A stretch of 6,455 bases of DNA from an uncultured Phycisphaerales bacterium (GTDB taxonomy: Bacteria; Planctomycetota; Phycisphaerae; Sedimentisphaerales; Anaerobacaceae): positions 1 through 6,455 of the forward strand of contig CALEZT010000145.1 in assembly GCA_937927975.1 (NCBI GenBank). Reading direction: 5' to 3'. Made by a program: the position numbers and the translations under genes. The notes below the pieces were generated by a model that ran no database searches, was not told the DNA's origin, and saw only the letters and a list, made by a program, of their open reading frames with translations. Below, piece by piece: positions 1-5,717 of the stretch. Within the stretch, counting starts at the first letter, position 1, and the number at the start of each line of letters is the position of its first letter.

Positions 1-46
1 AGATCGTATTCGGTGACTGGAGTTCAGACGTGTGCTCTTCCGATCT
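1..46. other. Illumina TruSeq Read 2/P7 adapter (non-biological)
   Basis: Positions 13-46 match the TruSeq multiplexing Read 2 adapter, from GTGACTGGAGTTC through to GCTCTTCCGATCT. Positions 1-4 (AGAT) fit the end of the P7 flow-cell sequence, which leaves 5-12 (CGTATTCG) as an 8-nt sample index. This is untrimmed library sequence. An apparent GTG start at 32, in frame with the downstream gene, lies inside the adapter and must not be used. Recognition is from memory of the adapter sequence; the match over 13-46 looks exact. Confidence 0.98.
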
Positions 47-961
47 GCTTTGATGATCGCGGAGAAGAACGTGGCGCGGGCCACCAACCATTTGAACATG
101 GCTAAGGAGAAGAAAGCGGCCGGCGTCATTCCCGATGCCGAGGTCACCAGAGTCCAAGTCGAGGTGGCCAACGATAAATTGGCACTCGTGCGGGCCAAAG
201 GCATGGTCCGTACCACCCTGGGACAGTTGAATGCGGCCATGGGCTTGCCCGTCGAAACCCCGGTTGAAGTGCAATACACTCCCATGGCTGTCTCGAGTGT
301 CGATACAATCGACGTGAATGAAGCGATTCGCGACGCGATGCATTCGCGTCCGGAATTGGCGGCGGCGCTGGACCGGATGGCCGCCGCTGAAAGCGAGGTC
401 AAGTCAGCCAAGAGTATGTTTGGTCCCAAGGTGTACACGGAAGCGCGTTACGGCCGAGAGGACGCCACCTTTTTTCCGGAGGACAAGAGCTGGATGACGG
501 GGCTCTCCATTCAGGTTCCCCTCTTTGACGGGCACCTACGTTCCAACCAAGTGGCTCGGGCCAGGGCCCGATCCCAGGAGTTGCAGGCTCATGTGCAGCA
601 CCTGTTACTCACCGTACAGGAGGAAGTGTGGACGGCCCATGCCCATCTCGGCGAAGCACGTGAAACGGTCGCAGCGACGGAGGCGGTCTTGAAAGAGGCC
701 AGAGAGAGCGTACGCCTTGTCGCGGAGCGCTACCAAGAGGGGTTTGCGACCACCAACGATCTGTTGGATGCCGAAGCGGACCTGGTGCGAGCCGAAGGGG
801 CGTGCACACAGGCTCGGTGGAGCCATCTCTCGGCCCGCTCGACCTTCGATCGGGCCCGGGGAACAATAGCTGACAATCATGTTGAGCAAAACCCTTTGCA
901 GGAAACGAGTGCCTGTCATCAGGATAGCGCTGTAAAGGCACTACTTGGTGGGGCGAAGTGA
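47..961 (+). CDS. TolC-family outer-membrane efflux protein, 5'-truncated by contig end
   Basis: The visible 304 residues are the C-terminal part of a TolC/OEP-type outer-membrane factor, the periplasm-spanning exit duct of tripartite efflux pumps or type I secretion. The signal peptide and roughly the first third are missing because native sequence starts at 47; the upstream in-frame GTG at 32 is adapter. Visible residues 1-70 form a long Ala/Lys/Glu-rich helix pair (GVIPDAEVTRVQVEVAN). Residues 92-120 (RPELAAALDR) begin the second repeat. A beta-strand signature W-MTGLSIQVPLFDG lies at 149-162, followed by a heptad-like helix (170-225) and the family hallmark ERYQEGFATTNDLLDAEADL at 227-246. 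After the last helix (~272) comes a poorly structured 30-residue tail. It ends in TGA, 123 nt before hcp. Its pump partners would lie upstream, so the substrate cannot be told. Link to the NO-stress genes is positional only. Confidence 0.9.
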   Translation, partial: ALMIAEKNVARATNHLNMAKEKKAAGVIPDAEVTRVQVEVANDKLALVRAKGMVRTTLGQLNAAMGLPVETPVEVQYTPMAVSSVDTIDVNEAIRDAMHSRPELAAALDRMAAAESEVKSAKSMFGPKVYTEARYGREDATFFPEDKSWMTGLSIQVPLFDGHLRSNQVARARARSQELQAHVQHLLLTVQEEVWTAHAHLGEARETVAATEAVLKEARESVRLVAERYQEGFATTNDLLDAEADLVRAEGACTQARWSHLSARSTFDRARGTIADNHVEQNPLQETSACHQDSAVKALLGGAK

Positions 962-1084
962 TATCCGGTCATAATTGGCTGGACAGAGTCGACCGCGTGA
1001 CGAAGACTAACAAGAACAGTAGGTTGAGTGCAAAACGGTAAGAAGTGACCTATCACTGCCAGACAAAAGAAAGGAGTATGAACT
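962..1084 (+). promoter_or_regulatory. hcp leader region with a small palindrome
   Basis: This 123-nt gap separates the TolC-family gene from hcp and probably holds the hcp promoter, though no convincing -35/-10 pair can be read. At 1044-1057 there is a perfect 5-4-5 inverted repeat, AGTGA-CCTA-TCACT. CRP/FNR-family sites, including the HcpR type, have a six-base centre between GTGA and TCAC half-sites, whereas this one has four. It therefore does not fit that class, and a repeat this short can occur by chance. The Shine-Dalgarno AAGGAG is at 1071-1076, 8 nt before the hcp ATG. No terminator hairpin for the upstream gene was seen. Confidence 0.25.
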
Positions 1085-2746
1085 ATGTTCTGTTTTCAAT
1101 GCCAGGAAGCGGCCAAGAACGTCGCGTGTACGGTGAGAGGTGTGTGTGGCAAGCCGGAGGAAACCGCCAATCTGCAGGATCTGTTGATCTTTGTGCTCAA
1201 AGGCATGGCGGTTTATGGCGAGAAGCTCAAGGAAATCGGCACCCCGCAGCGAAGCGAGGCCGGATTCATCGCCCAGGGGCTATTCGCCACCATCACCAAT
1301 GGCAACTGGGACAACGGCCGTTTCATGGCGATGATCCAGGATGGCCTGAATCGGCGCGAGCGCATGCGGGCTGAGTTCCTGGACGCCTACCAGGAGAAGA
1401 CCGGTCGAGCGTTTGACGAACCTCTGCCCGAGGCCGCTACTTGGACTGGCGAGCCTACCACTTTCTCCGCAAAGGCCGAGACCATCGGCGTGCTGGCCAC
1501 GGAAGACGAAGACGTGCGTTCGCTACGTGAATTGCTGACGATCGGCCTGAAAGGCATCGCCGCTTATGCCGATCATGCCACCGTTCTGGGGTACGAGAAT
1601 GACGAAATCAGTGATTTCTTGATGGAGGCTCTGGCCTCCACCACCAGAGATTTGACAACAGACGAGATGGTCGGACTGGTCATGAAAGCGGGAGAAGTGG
1701 CTGTAAAGACCATGGCCCTTCTCGATGAGGCTCATACCACCACGTACGGCAATCCGGAGATCACCGAGGTGAACTTCGGGGTGAGGGAGAATCCGGGCAT
1801 CCTGATCTCTGGTCACGACTTGAAGGACATGGAGGAGTTGCTCCAGCAGACCGAAGGTACCGGAGTGGACGTCTACACTCATGGCGAAATGCTGCCGGCC
1901 AATTACTATCCGGCCTTCAAGGAATACGCACATTTTGTCGGCAACTACGGCAGTTCTTGGTGGCAGCAGAACCAGGAGTTTGAATCCTTCAACGGGCCGA
2001 TTCTGTTGACGACCAACTGCCTGGTTCCCTTGAGGAAGGATAATACCTATCTGGACCGCCTGTTTACCACTGGAGTCGTAGGGTACGAAGGGGCTGTACA
2101 CATTCCCGACCGGCCTGAGGGTGGCGTCAAGGACTTTTCGGCGCTGATTGAGAAGGCGAAGAGTTGTCCACCACCGGTTGAAATTGAGACCGGCACCATC
2201 GTTGGTGGTTTCGCTCACCACCAGGTACTCGCGTTGGCCGACAAAGTGGTCGATGCCGTGAAGTCGGGAGCCATCAAGCGTTTCGTGGTGATGGCTGGCT
2301 GTGATGGTCGACATAAGACGCGTAACTACTACACCGAAGTGGCCGAAAGCCTTCCCAAGGATACCGTGATCCTCACGGCCGGGTGCGCCAAGTACCGGTA
2401 CAACAAACTGAATCTGGGCGATATCGACGGCATTCCCCGGGTACTGGACGCCGGTCAATGCAACGACAGTTACTCCTTGGCCGTAATCGCCCTGAAGCTC
2501 AAGGAGGTCTTCGGTCTGGATGACATCAACGACTTGCCCGTTTCCTACGACATCGCCTGGTATGAGCAGAAAGCCGTAGCCGTACTTCTGGCGTTGCTGT
2601 TCCTTGGCGTCAAGGGTATCCGCCTGGGGCCGACCCTGCCGGCTTTCTTGTCCCCCAATGTGGCCAAGGTGCTGGTGGACAAATTCGACATCAAGCCCAT
2701 TGGCACCGTCCAAGAGGACATCGCAGCCATGATGGCGGGAGCGTAG
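1085..2746 (+). CDS. hcp: Hydroxylamine reductase / hybrid cluster protein, class I
   Basis: This is a full-length 553-residue hybrid cluster protein (prismane protein), cytoplasmic. The family reduces hydroxylamine to ammonia in vitro; E. coli Hcp is established as a high-affinity NO reductase and a protein S-nitrosylase. The N-terminal cluster motif is C3-X2-C6-X8-C15-X5-C21, the class I pattern that binds [4Fe-4S] in Desulfovibrio; the E. coli class II spacing is C-X2-C-X11-C-X6-C. All hybrid 4Fe-2S-2O cluster ligands are present: H244, E268, C312, C406 (the persulfide cysteine), C434, C459 and E494, in the same numbering as the Desulfovibrio vulgaris enzyme as I recall it. The ATG is supported by AAGGAG 8 nt upstream and by cysteines starting at residue 3. 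No Hcr-type reductase gene is adjacent, so the electron donor is unknown. It is probably cotranscribed with the cupin gene 80 nt downstream. Confidence 0.97.
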   Translation: MFCFQCQEAAKNVACTVRGVCGKPEETANLQDLLIFVLKGMAVYGEKLKEIGTPQRSEAGFIAQGLFATITNGNWDNGRFMAMIQDGLNRRERMRAEFLDAYQEKTGRAFDEPLPEAATWTGEPTTFSAKAETIGVLATEDEDVRSLRELLTIGLKGIAAYADHATVLGYENDEISDFLMEALASTTRDLTTDEMVGLVMKAGEVAVKTMALLDEAHTTTYGNPEITEVNFGVRENPGILISGHDLKDMEELLQQTEGTGVDVYTHGEMLPANYYPAFKEYAHFVGNYGSSWWQQNQEFESFNGPILLTTNCLVPLRKDNTYLDRLFTTGVVGYEGAVHIPDRPEGGVKDFSALIEKAKSCPPPVEIETGTIVGGFAHHQVLALADKVVDAVKSGAIKRFVVMAGCDGRHKTRNYYTEVAESLPKDTVILTAGCAKYRYNKLNLGDIDGIPRVLDAGQCNDSYSLAVIALKLKEVFGLDDINDLPVSYDIAWYEQKAVAVLLALLFLGVKGIRLGPTLPAFLSPNVAKVLVDKFDIKPIGTVQEDIAAMMAGA

Positions 2747-2773
2747 TACCACTCAGACTGAAAGTAGGATCAG

Positions 2774-2808
2774 GTGACGCTCCCGAGCGTGTGTCTCGGG
2801 AGTGTCAC
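2774..2808 (+). repeat. Strong hairpin between hcp and cupin
   Basis: This is an inverted repeat with 14-nt arms: GTGACGCTCCCGAG (2774-2787) and CTCGGGAGTGTCAC (2795-2808). It pairs fully with one G-U wobble around a 7-nt loop. It begins 27 nt after the hcp stop and ends 18 nt before the cupin ATG. No T-run follows, so it is not a classical intrinsic terminator. It may act as a partial terminator, an mRNA 3'-end stabiliser for hcp, or a translational control element for the cupin. The arm segment CTCCCGA (2780-2786) could alternatively pair with TCGGGAG at 2812-2818, which contains the cupin Shine-Dalgarno. Confidence 0.75.
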
Positions 2809-2813
2809 GGTTC

Positions 2814-2818
2814 GGGAG
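2814..2818 (+). promoter_or_regulatory. Shine-Dalgarno deciding the cupin start
   Basis: GGGAG lies 8 nt before the ATG at 2827 and fixes that codon as the start. An in-frame GTG at 2791 would place the start within the hairpin loop and lacks a ribosome site. The site is part of a second copy of the heptamer TCGGGAG, the first being in the hairpin's 3' arm. Confidence 0.7.
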
Positions 2819-2826
2819 AATGGCCT

Positions 2827-3165
2827 ATGAAGATGTTGGAAGTAAAGACCATATCGCTGATAGAGAATCCACACGGTGTACAGGCACGCAAGCTGTACGA
2901 TACGGAGAATGCCCAAGCTGTCCATATCGTCTTAGAACCGGGAGAATCCCTAAAGAAGCATATCACTCCTGTGGATGTTTTCTTTTACGTCCTGCAGGGA
3001 AGGGGGGTGGTGGAAATCGGCGATGAGAAACGAGAGGTTGGGGCCGACACACTGATCGATAGCCCCGCGAGGATTCCCCACTGCTGGTACAATGAAGGAG
3101 ATGTCAATCTTGCATTTCTCGTTGTGAAAGTGCCACGTCCCAAGGAGTCCACCAAGCTTCTATAA
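2827..3165 (+). CDS. Small single-domain cupin protein
   Basis: This is a 112-residue single-domain cupin (a six-stranded beta barrel that usually binds a metal). Motif 1 is degenerate: the segment PGESLKKHITPVDVFFYVLQG (residues 38-58) keeps H45 and G58. T47 replaces the second histidine, and D50 probably stands in for the usual glutamate. Motif 2 (residues 72-89) keeps G72, P80, H85 and N89. Metal ligands could be H45, D50 and H85, possibly with T47; this is inference. Start at ATG 2827 is set by the GGGAG 8 nt upstream. No signal peptide is visible, so it should be cytoplasmic. It follows hcp on the same strand and is probably in the same transcript, separated by the 14-bp hairpin. Small cupins include sensors, isomerases and dioxygenase-like proteins, so the sequence does not identify a reaction; a role next to Hcp in nitrosative stress is only suggested by position. 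Confidence 0.85.
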   Translation: MKMLEVKTISLIENPHGVQARKLYDTENAQAVHIVLEPGESLKKHITPVDVFFYVLQGRGVVEIGDEKREVGADTLIDSPARIPHCWYNEGDVNLAFLVVKVPRPKESTKLL

Positions 3166-3253
3166 TCTTCGACTCGAGAGCCAATCCGTGGATATCGAGC
3201 GGAGGAAACGTAGCAGGTTGGTCAAATGGGGGAGCGTACATCCTGTCCTACGA
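3166..3253. other. Convergent intergenic region
   Basis: This 88-nt gap lies between the convergent cupin and DUF488 genes. The only structure seen is an imperfect inverted repeat, CGTAGCAGG (3209-3217) against CCTG-TC-CTACG (3242-3252), with a two-base bulge and a 24-nt loop. It could act as a weak bidirectional terminator, but has no T-tract and the loop is long. No gene is seen. Confidence 0.3.
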
Positions 3254-3610
3254 TCATGCCTGCTCTGGCGCGGCCTTCGTCTTGATAAGATGCGCCAAGA
3301 TCGTGCGATGACAGTAGCTGGCGTCCTTACAGCTACACAGGAGGGTAACGGTCTGCCCTCGGGCCCGTGCCGCAAGTGCCGCAATCTTCTCTTGTTGATT
3401 CTTCATCGCTTGCAGGTAGGCCCGCCGGAACTGGGGCCATCCGATCTCTTTGGCCTTCCACTGCTTGATCAGTTCGGGCGGTGTACCCAGTTGCCTCTCC
3501 CAGACATCGACCTTGTCCTTGGCCACGCCGCGTGGCCAGTAGTGCATCACCAACACCCGATAGCCGTCGGACGTAGCGGGCGGCTCATAGATGGATTTCG
3601 TTTTGACCAT
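3254..3610 (-). CDS. DUF488 family protein (YeaO-like)
   Basis: This is a 118-residue protein of the DUF488 family, which includes E. coli YeaO; the biochemical function is not established. Family signatures are the N-terminal SDGYRVLVMHYWPRG (residues 14-28), the central W-ER-L-TPPELIKQW (37-51), and the C-terminal CSCKDASYCHRTILAHLI (92-109). C92, C94, C100, H101 and R102 are candidate metal-binding or catalytic residues by inspection. The ATG at 3610 has GAGG (3616-3619) 5 nt upstream. Length matches the family. It is the last minus-strand gene, 103 nt after the ferredoxin stop, so it may share the ric-fprA transcript or have its own promoter; none is clear. Its fixed CHR motif suggests an enzyme or metal-binding protein. 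A stress-related role is inferred only from the neighbouring genes. Confidence 0.85.
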   Translation of the reverse strand: MVKTKSIYEPPATSDGYRVLVMHYWPRGVAKDKVDVWERQLGTPPELIKQWKAKEIGWPQFRRAYLQAMKNQQEKIAALAARARGQTVTLLCSCKDASYCHRTILAHLIKTKAAPEQA

Positions 3611-3713
3611 GCTGACCTCAAGATTCCTTAACAGCCGGCGTTGTGGTTCATGCCAACTCTCGACAGTGATCTATATCGTCGGCAGTAGGCTGCCTGTAGA
3701 CGTGTTATGCTAC

Positions 3714-3902
3714 TCAATCCTGGAGCGTAATCGCGCCGACCGGACAGGAGTCCGCCGCCTCTCGGCAACTGTCTTGTTGATCTGCCGGAACCGAAGTGAC
3801 CTTGACCTTGGCCGTATTGCCGTCCATCTCAAAGACAGCCGGGCAGATCTGTTCGCACAATCCGCAACCGATGCATGTTTCTTCATTCACAATCGCTTTC
3901 AT
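3714..3902 (-). CDS. Single-cluster [4Fe-4S] ferredoxin
   Basis: This 62-residue ferredoxin has the motif C10-IG-C13-GL-C16-EQI-C20-P and a distal C46-X6-C53-P. C10, C13, C16 and C53 are the expected [4Fe-4S] ligands. C20 and C46 match the positions that form a structural disulfide in single-cluster ferredoxins of the Desulfovibrio gigas and Thermotoga maritima type. A second cluster is ruled out because there is no second C-X2-C-X2-C. The start is the ATG at 3902, since the family begins MKAIVNEETC; the open frame runs further upstream to 4097 only because it crosses the CMD-like gene in another frame. The Shine-Dalgarno is modest (AGAGAG at about 3908-3913). Only 11 nt separate it from the upstream CMD-like stop, which indicates an operon. 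It is soluble and cytoplasmic, and is a plausible electron donor to FprA in the same cluster or to Hcp across the convergent junction (inference). Confidence 0.93.
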   Translation of the reverse strand: MKAIVNEETCIGCGLCEQICPAVFEMDGNTAKVKVTSVPADQQDSCREAADSCPVGAITLQD

Positions 3903-3913
3903 GGGTTCTCTCT

Positions 3914-4393
3914 TTATTTCATAGGTTGATAGGACGTTCCAACAGCTGGATTCGCCTCGCCGAACCGTTCTTTCAAGGTTTCGACAATCTGATGCCGGGA
4001 GGCGTTTTGCTTTTGCATCTCCTTGGCCGTCTGATAGGCGGCAAACAGTGAAGACGGTCCGATCTCCGACGCGAATTCGCCCGCACCCTGATTCCACATG
4101 AATAAGCAGAAAAGCTCATCCAGTTCCGCGATGGTGGTCCCAGCCGCATAGGCCTTGACCAGTTCCCGCGTGGCCTGCCGGAACCGCCTGGCCCCTACGG
4201 CATTGGCCAGCGAAAGCAGGTACTTCGTCTTCTGGTCAATCGCGGGCGATGTCCTCGCCCATATGAGCTGCCAGAATTCCCCGACGATCTTTGCTAATTC
4301 ATCGTCTGTCTTCTTGAAGTTCACCAGCGCCGTTGGCCTCAATGGTGGCGGAGTGGTTTGCTTGGGGCTGTTGTTGCGGTCGTCAGTTGACAT
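3914..4393 (-). CDS. Carboxymuconolactone decarboxylase (AhpD)-like protein lacking CXXC
   Basis: This is a 159-residue, mainly helical protein. Residues 28-106 resemble the CMD/AhpD fold: a first helix ending EFWQLIW (39-45), then QKTKYLLSLANAVGARRF (54-71), the helix RELVKAYAAGTTIAELDEL (76-94), and a downstream helix with the only cysteine (C96). In redox-active AhpD relatives a CXXC and a histidine sit in the helix before the A-G-T turn. By my eye alignment those positions are R70, Q73 and E77, so thiol peroxidase-type activity is unlikely. The first ~25 residues are polar and proline-rich (KQTTPPPLRP). The ATG at 4393 was chosen because AGGAG (4402-4406) lies 8 nt upstream; in-frame ATGs at 4498 and 4438 lack a good site. 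It sits between fprA (123-nt gap) and ferredoxin (11-nt gap). Family assignment is moderate and the function unknown. Confidence 0.6.
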   Translation of the reverse strand: MSTDDRNNSPKQTTPPPLRPTALVNFKKTDDELAKIVGEFWQLIWARTSPAIDQKTKYLLSLANAVGARRFRQATRELVKAYAAGTTIAELDELFCLFMWNQGAGEFASEIGPSSLFAAYQTAKEMQKQNASRHQIVETLKERFGEANPAVGTSYQPMK

Positions 4394-4401
4394 GTAGCGT
4401 G

Positions 4402-4406
4402 CTCCT
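4402..4406 (-). promoter_or_regulatory. Shine-Dalgarno deciding the CMD-like start
   Basis: On the minus strand AGGAG is read here, 8 nt before the ATG at 4393. It supports that start over the upstream in-frame ATGs at 4438 and 4498, which would add 15 or 35 residues of unconvincing, low-complexity sequence. Confidence 0.7.
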
Positions 4407-4516
4407 GTACGAATACCATTCTTCTGTGCACTGTTCATCGGACCCACCCCCGCACAAGGATCGTTCGCGAGGCGGTATCCCGCAATTTGGACGCGCATCG
4501 GCGTAGCGGTCCGTAT

Positions 4517-5701
4517 CTATGTGATCACCAGCTTATCTCCACGATGCGCCTTGGCCACGGCGGCGGCCAGCGCATCCAGTTGCCCAAATGTATCAGCGGT
4601 CGGGCATCCCTTTTCCAATACCGTACCGAGGACTTCGACCTTCAGGGCGGGAATGAGTTGGGTGATCTGTTCAATCGCTTTGCTACTCCAGCCGTAGGAG
4701 CCCACAATCGCGGCGTACTTGACTTTGGGGCGCAGCAGGTTCGCCAGATGCGACGCGTAGAAGACCGCCGGGTGGGGCCCCACATGGACGGTCGGCGTAC
4801 CGACAATCAACGTGGCGGCGTCCACCAGCGCCATGGCCAGTTTGCCGATATCCGTGACCGCCAGATCAAATGCGTGCACGGTGACGCCATGCCGGGCCAG
4901 GGCATCGATCAGATGCTTGACCATCGCTTCCGTGCTGCCGTGCATGCTTATATACGGTAGGACGACTTCATTCTTCATCGCCGGAGACACCCAATCGCGG
5001 TAAGCATCGAGAATGAAGGCCGGCTTGTCGTACACAGGCCCGTGGCTGGGGGCGATGATGTCGAAGTCCAGCGCGCCGATTTTCTCCAGATTTCTGGTGA
5101 TGATGCTACGGAACGGCATCATGATCTCGGCGTAGTACCGTTTGGCCGCTTCATAGACACGAGTTGGATCGGTCACATACTGGTCGGTCGTCGCCAAGTG
5201 GGAACCAAAGAAATCACAGGAGAACAGGCATCTATCTTCGGGGATGTACGTGCACATGGTTTCGGGCCAGTGTACCCACGGCGTATAAACAAACTGAAGC
5301 GTCTTGTCGCCAAGAGGGAGGGTCTGGCCATCTTCGACAGGGACCAGTCGATCTTCGGGCACCTTCAAGTGCGTCATGAGAAGGTCTTTGGCTTTGTTGC
5401 TACAGACTACTTTGGCGTTCGGAAATCGGTCCAGCACCGCCGGAATCGCGCCGGAGTGGTCCTGTTCCGAATGTTGGGATACGACATAGTCGATCTGATC
5501 TACGTCCTTGAGTTGCTCCAGCAACTCCTCTTGCAGGTCGGGGTCCGCGCCGTCGATGAGAGCCGTTGATCGCTGGCCTTTCACCAGGTAGGCGTTATAG
5601 CTCGTGCCGTCCGGCAGCGGGATCAAGGAGTCAAACAGTCGTCTTTCCCAGTGCGCCATAGCGATGCACTGAATACCATTTCGCATTTCTCGTGGGTGCA
5701 T
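4517..5701 (-). CDS. fprA: A-type flavo-diiron protein (FprA/ROO family)
   Basis: This is a 394-residue flavo-diiron protein, a soluble cytoplasmic enzyme that reduces O2 to water and/or NO to N2O. The N-terminal metallo-beta-lactamase-like domain (about 1-245) carries the diiron ligands: H77, E79, D81 (in HSEQDH, with H82), H144 (WVHWPE), D163 (SCDFFGS) and H220 (APSHGP). The C-terminal flavodoxin domain (about 247-394) has FMN-loop signatures SMHGSTEAM (252-260), GTPTVHVGPHP (301-311) and GSYGWSSKA (334-342). It stops after the flavodoxin domain, without the rubredoxin domain of NorV (class B), so it is class A and needs an external donor; the nearby ferredoxin is a candidate. Start ATG 5701 fits the family N-terminus and has AAGGAG upstream with a slightly long 10-nt spacer. 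Translation is probably coupled to ric. O2 versus NO preference cannot be judged from sequence. Confidence 0.96.
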   Translation of the reverse strand: MHPREMRNGIQCIAMAHWERRLFDSLIPLPDGTSYNAYLVKGQRSTALIDGADPDLQEELLEQLKDVDQIDYVVSQHSEQDHSGAIPAVLDRFPNAKVVCSNKAKDLLMTHLKVPEDRLVPVEDGQTLPLGDKTLQFVYTPWVHWPETMCTYIPEDRCLFSCDFFGSHLATTDQYVTDPTRVYEAAKRYYAEIMMPFRSIITRNLEKIGALDFDIIAPSHGPVYDKPAFILDAYRDWVSPAMKNEVVLPYISMHGSTEAMVKHLIDALARHGVTVHAFDLAVTDIGKLAMALVDAATLIVGTPTVHVGPHPAVFYASHLANLLRPKVKYAAIVGSYGWSSKAIEQITQLIPALKVEVLGTVLEKGCPTADTFGQLDALAAAVAKAHRGDKLVIT

Positions 5702-5711
5702 GTTAAATTAT

Positions 5712-5717
5712 CTCCTT
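5712..5717 (-). promoter_or_regulatory. fprA Shine-Dalgarno overlapping the ric stop codon
   Basis: Read on the minus strand the junction is TAAGGAG: the ric TAA stop (5718-5716) shares bases with the AAGGAG ribosome site of fprA. The coding gap is 14 nt. This arrangement favours translational coupling, so RIC and FprA should be made together. Confidence 0.75.

Noticed and set aside
1044..1057. Possible CRP/FNR/HcpR operator (AGTGA-CCTA-TCACT) upstream of hcp
   Set aside because: The centre is four bases rather than the six between GTGA and TCAC half-sites in that family, and a 5-bp-arm repeat is expected by chance in about 120 nt. Kept only as a note within the leader feature.
1523..2752. 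409-codon open frame on the minus strand across hcp
   Set aside because: It lies wholly antisense to a gene with every Hcp ligand conserved. The translation is Gly/Gln/Val/His-rich without family features, as expected for a shadow frame in GC-rich DNA.
2791..2826. N-terminal extension of the cupin from the GTG at 2791
   Set aside because: The 12 added residues are encoded by the hairpin loop and 3' arm, and no ribosome site precedes the GTG. The ATG at 2827 has one at proper spacing.
3629..3652. Seven-codon minus-strand mini-ORF (MNHNAGC) in the leader of the DUF488 gene
   Set aside because: Ribosome site is weak and such short frames are common by chance. No link such as codon repeats or an attenuator hairpin supports a leader peptide.
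3681..3694. Small hairpin GGCAG-TAGG-CTGCC after the ferredoxin stop, as a terminator
   Set aside because: The stem has only five base pairs and is not followed by a T-run in the direction of transcription. Too weak to call.
4472..4483. GCGG-TATC-CCGC mini-palindrome in the fprA-CMD gap
   Set aside because: Four-base arms in a GC-rich gap are expected by chance, and there is no associated promoter or T-tract.
5042..5569. 175-codon plus-strand frame over fprA, and similar plus-strand frames at 4487-4960 and 5914-6225
   Set aside because: These are antisense shadows of fprA and ric, with no recognisable motifs or convincing ribosome sites.
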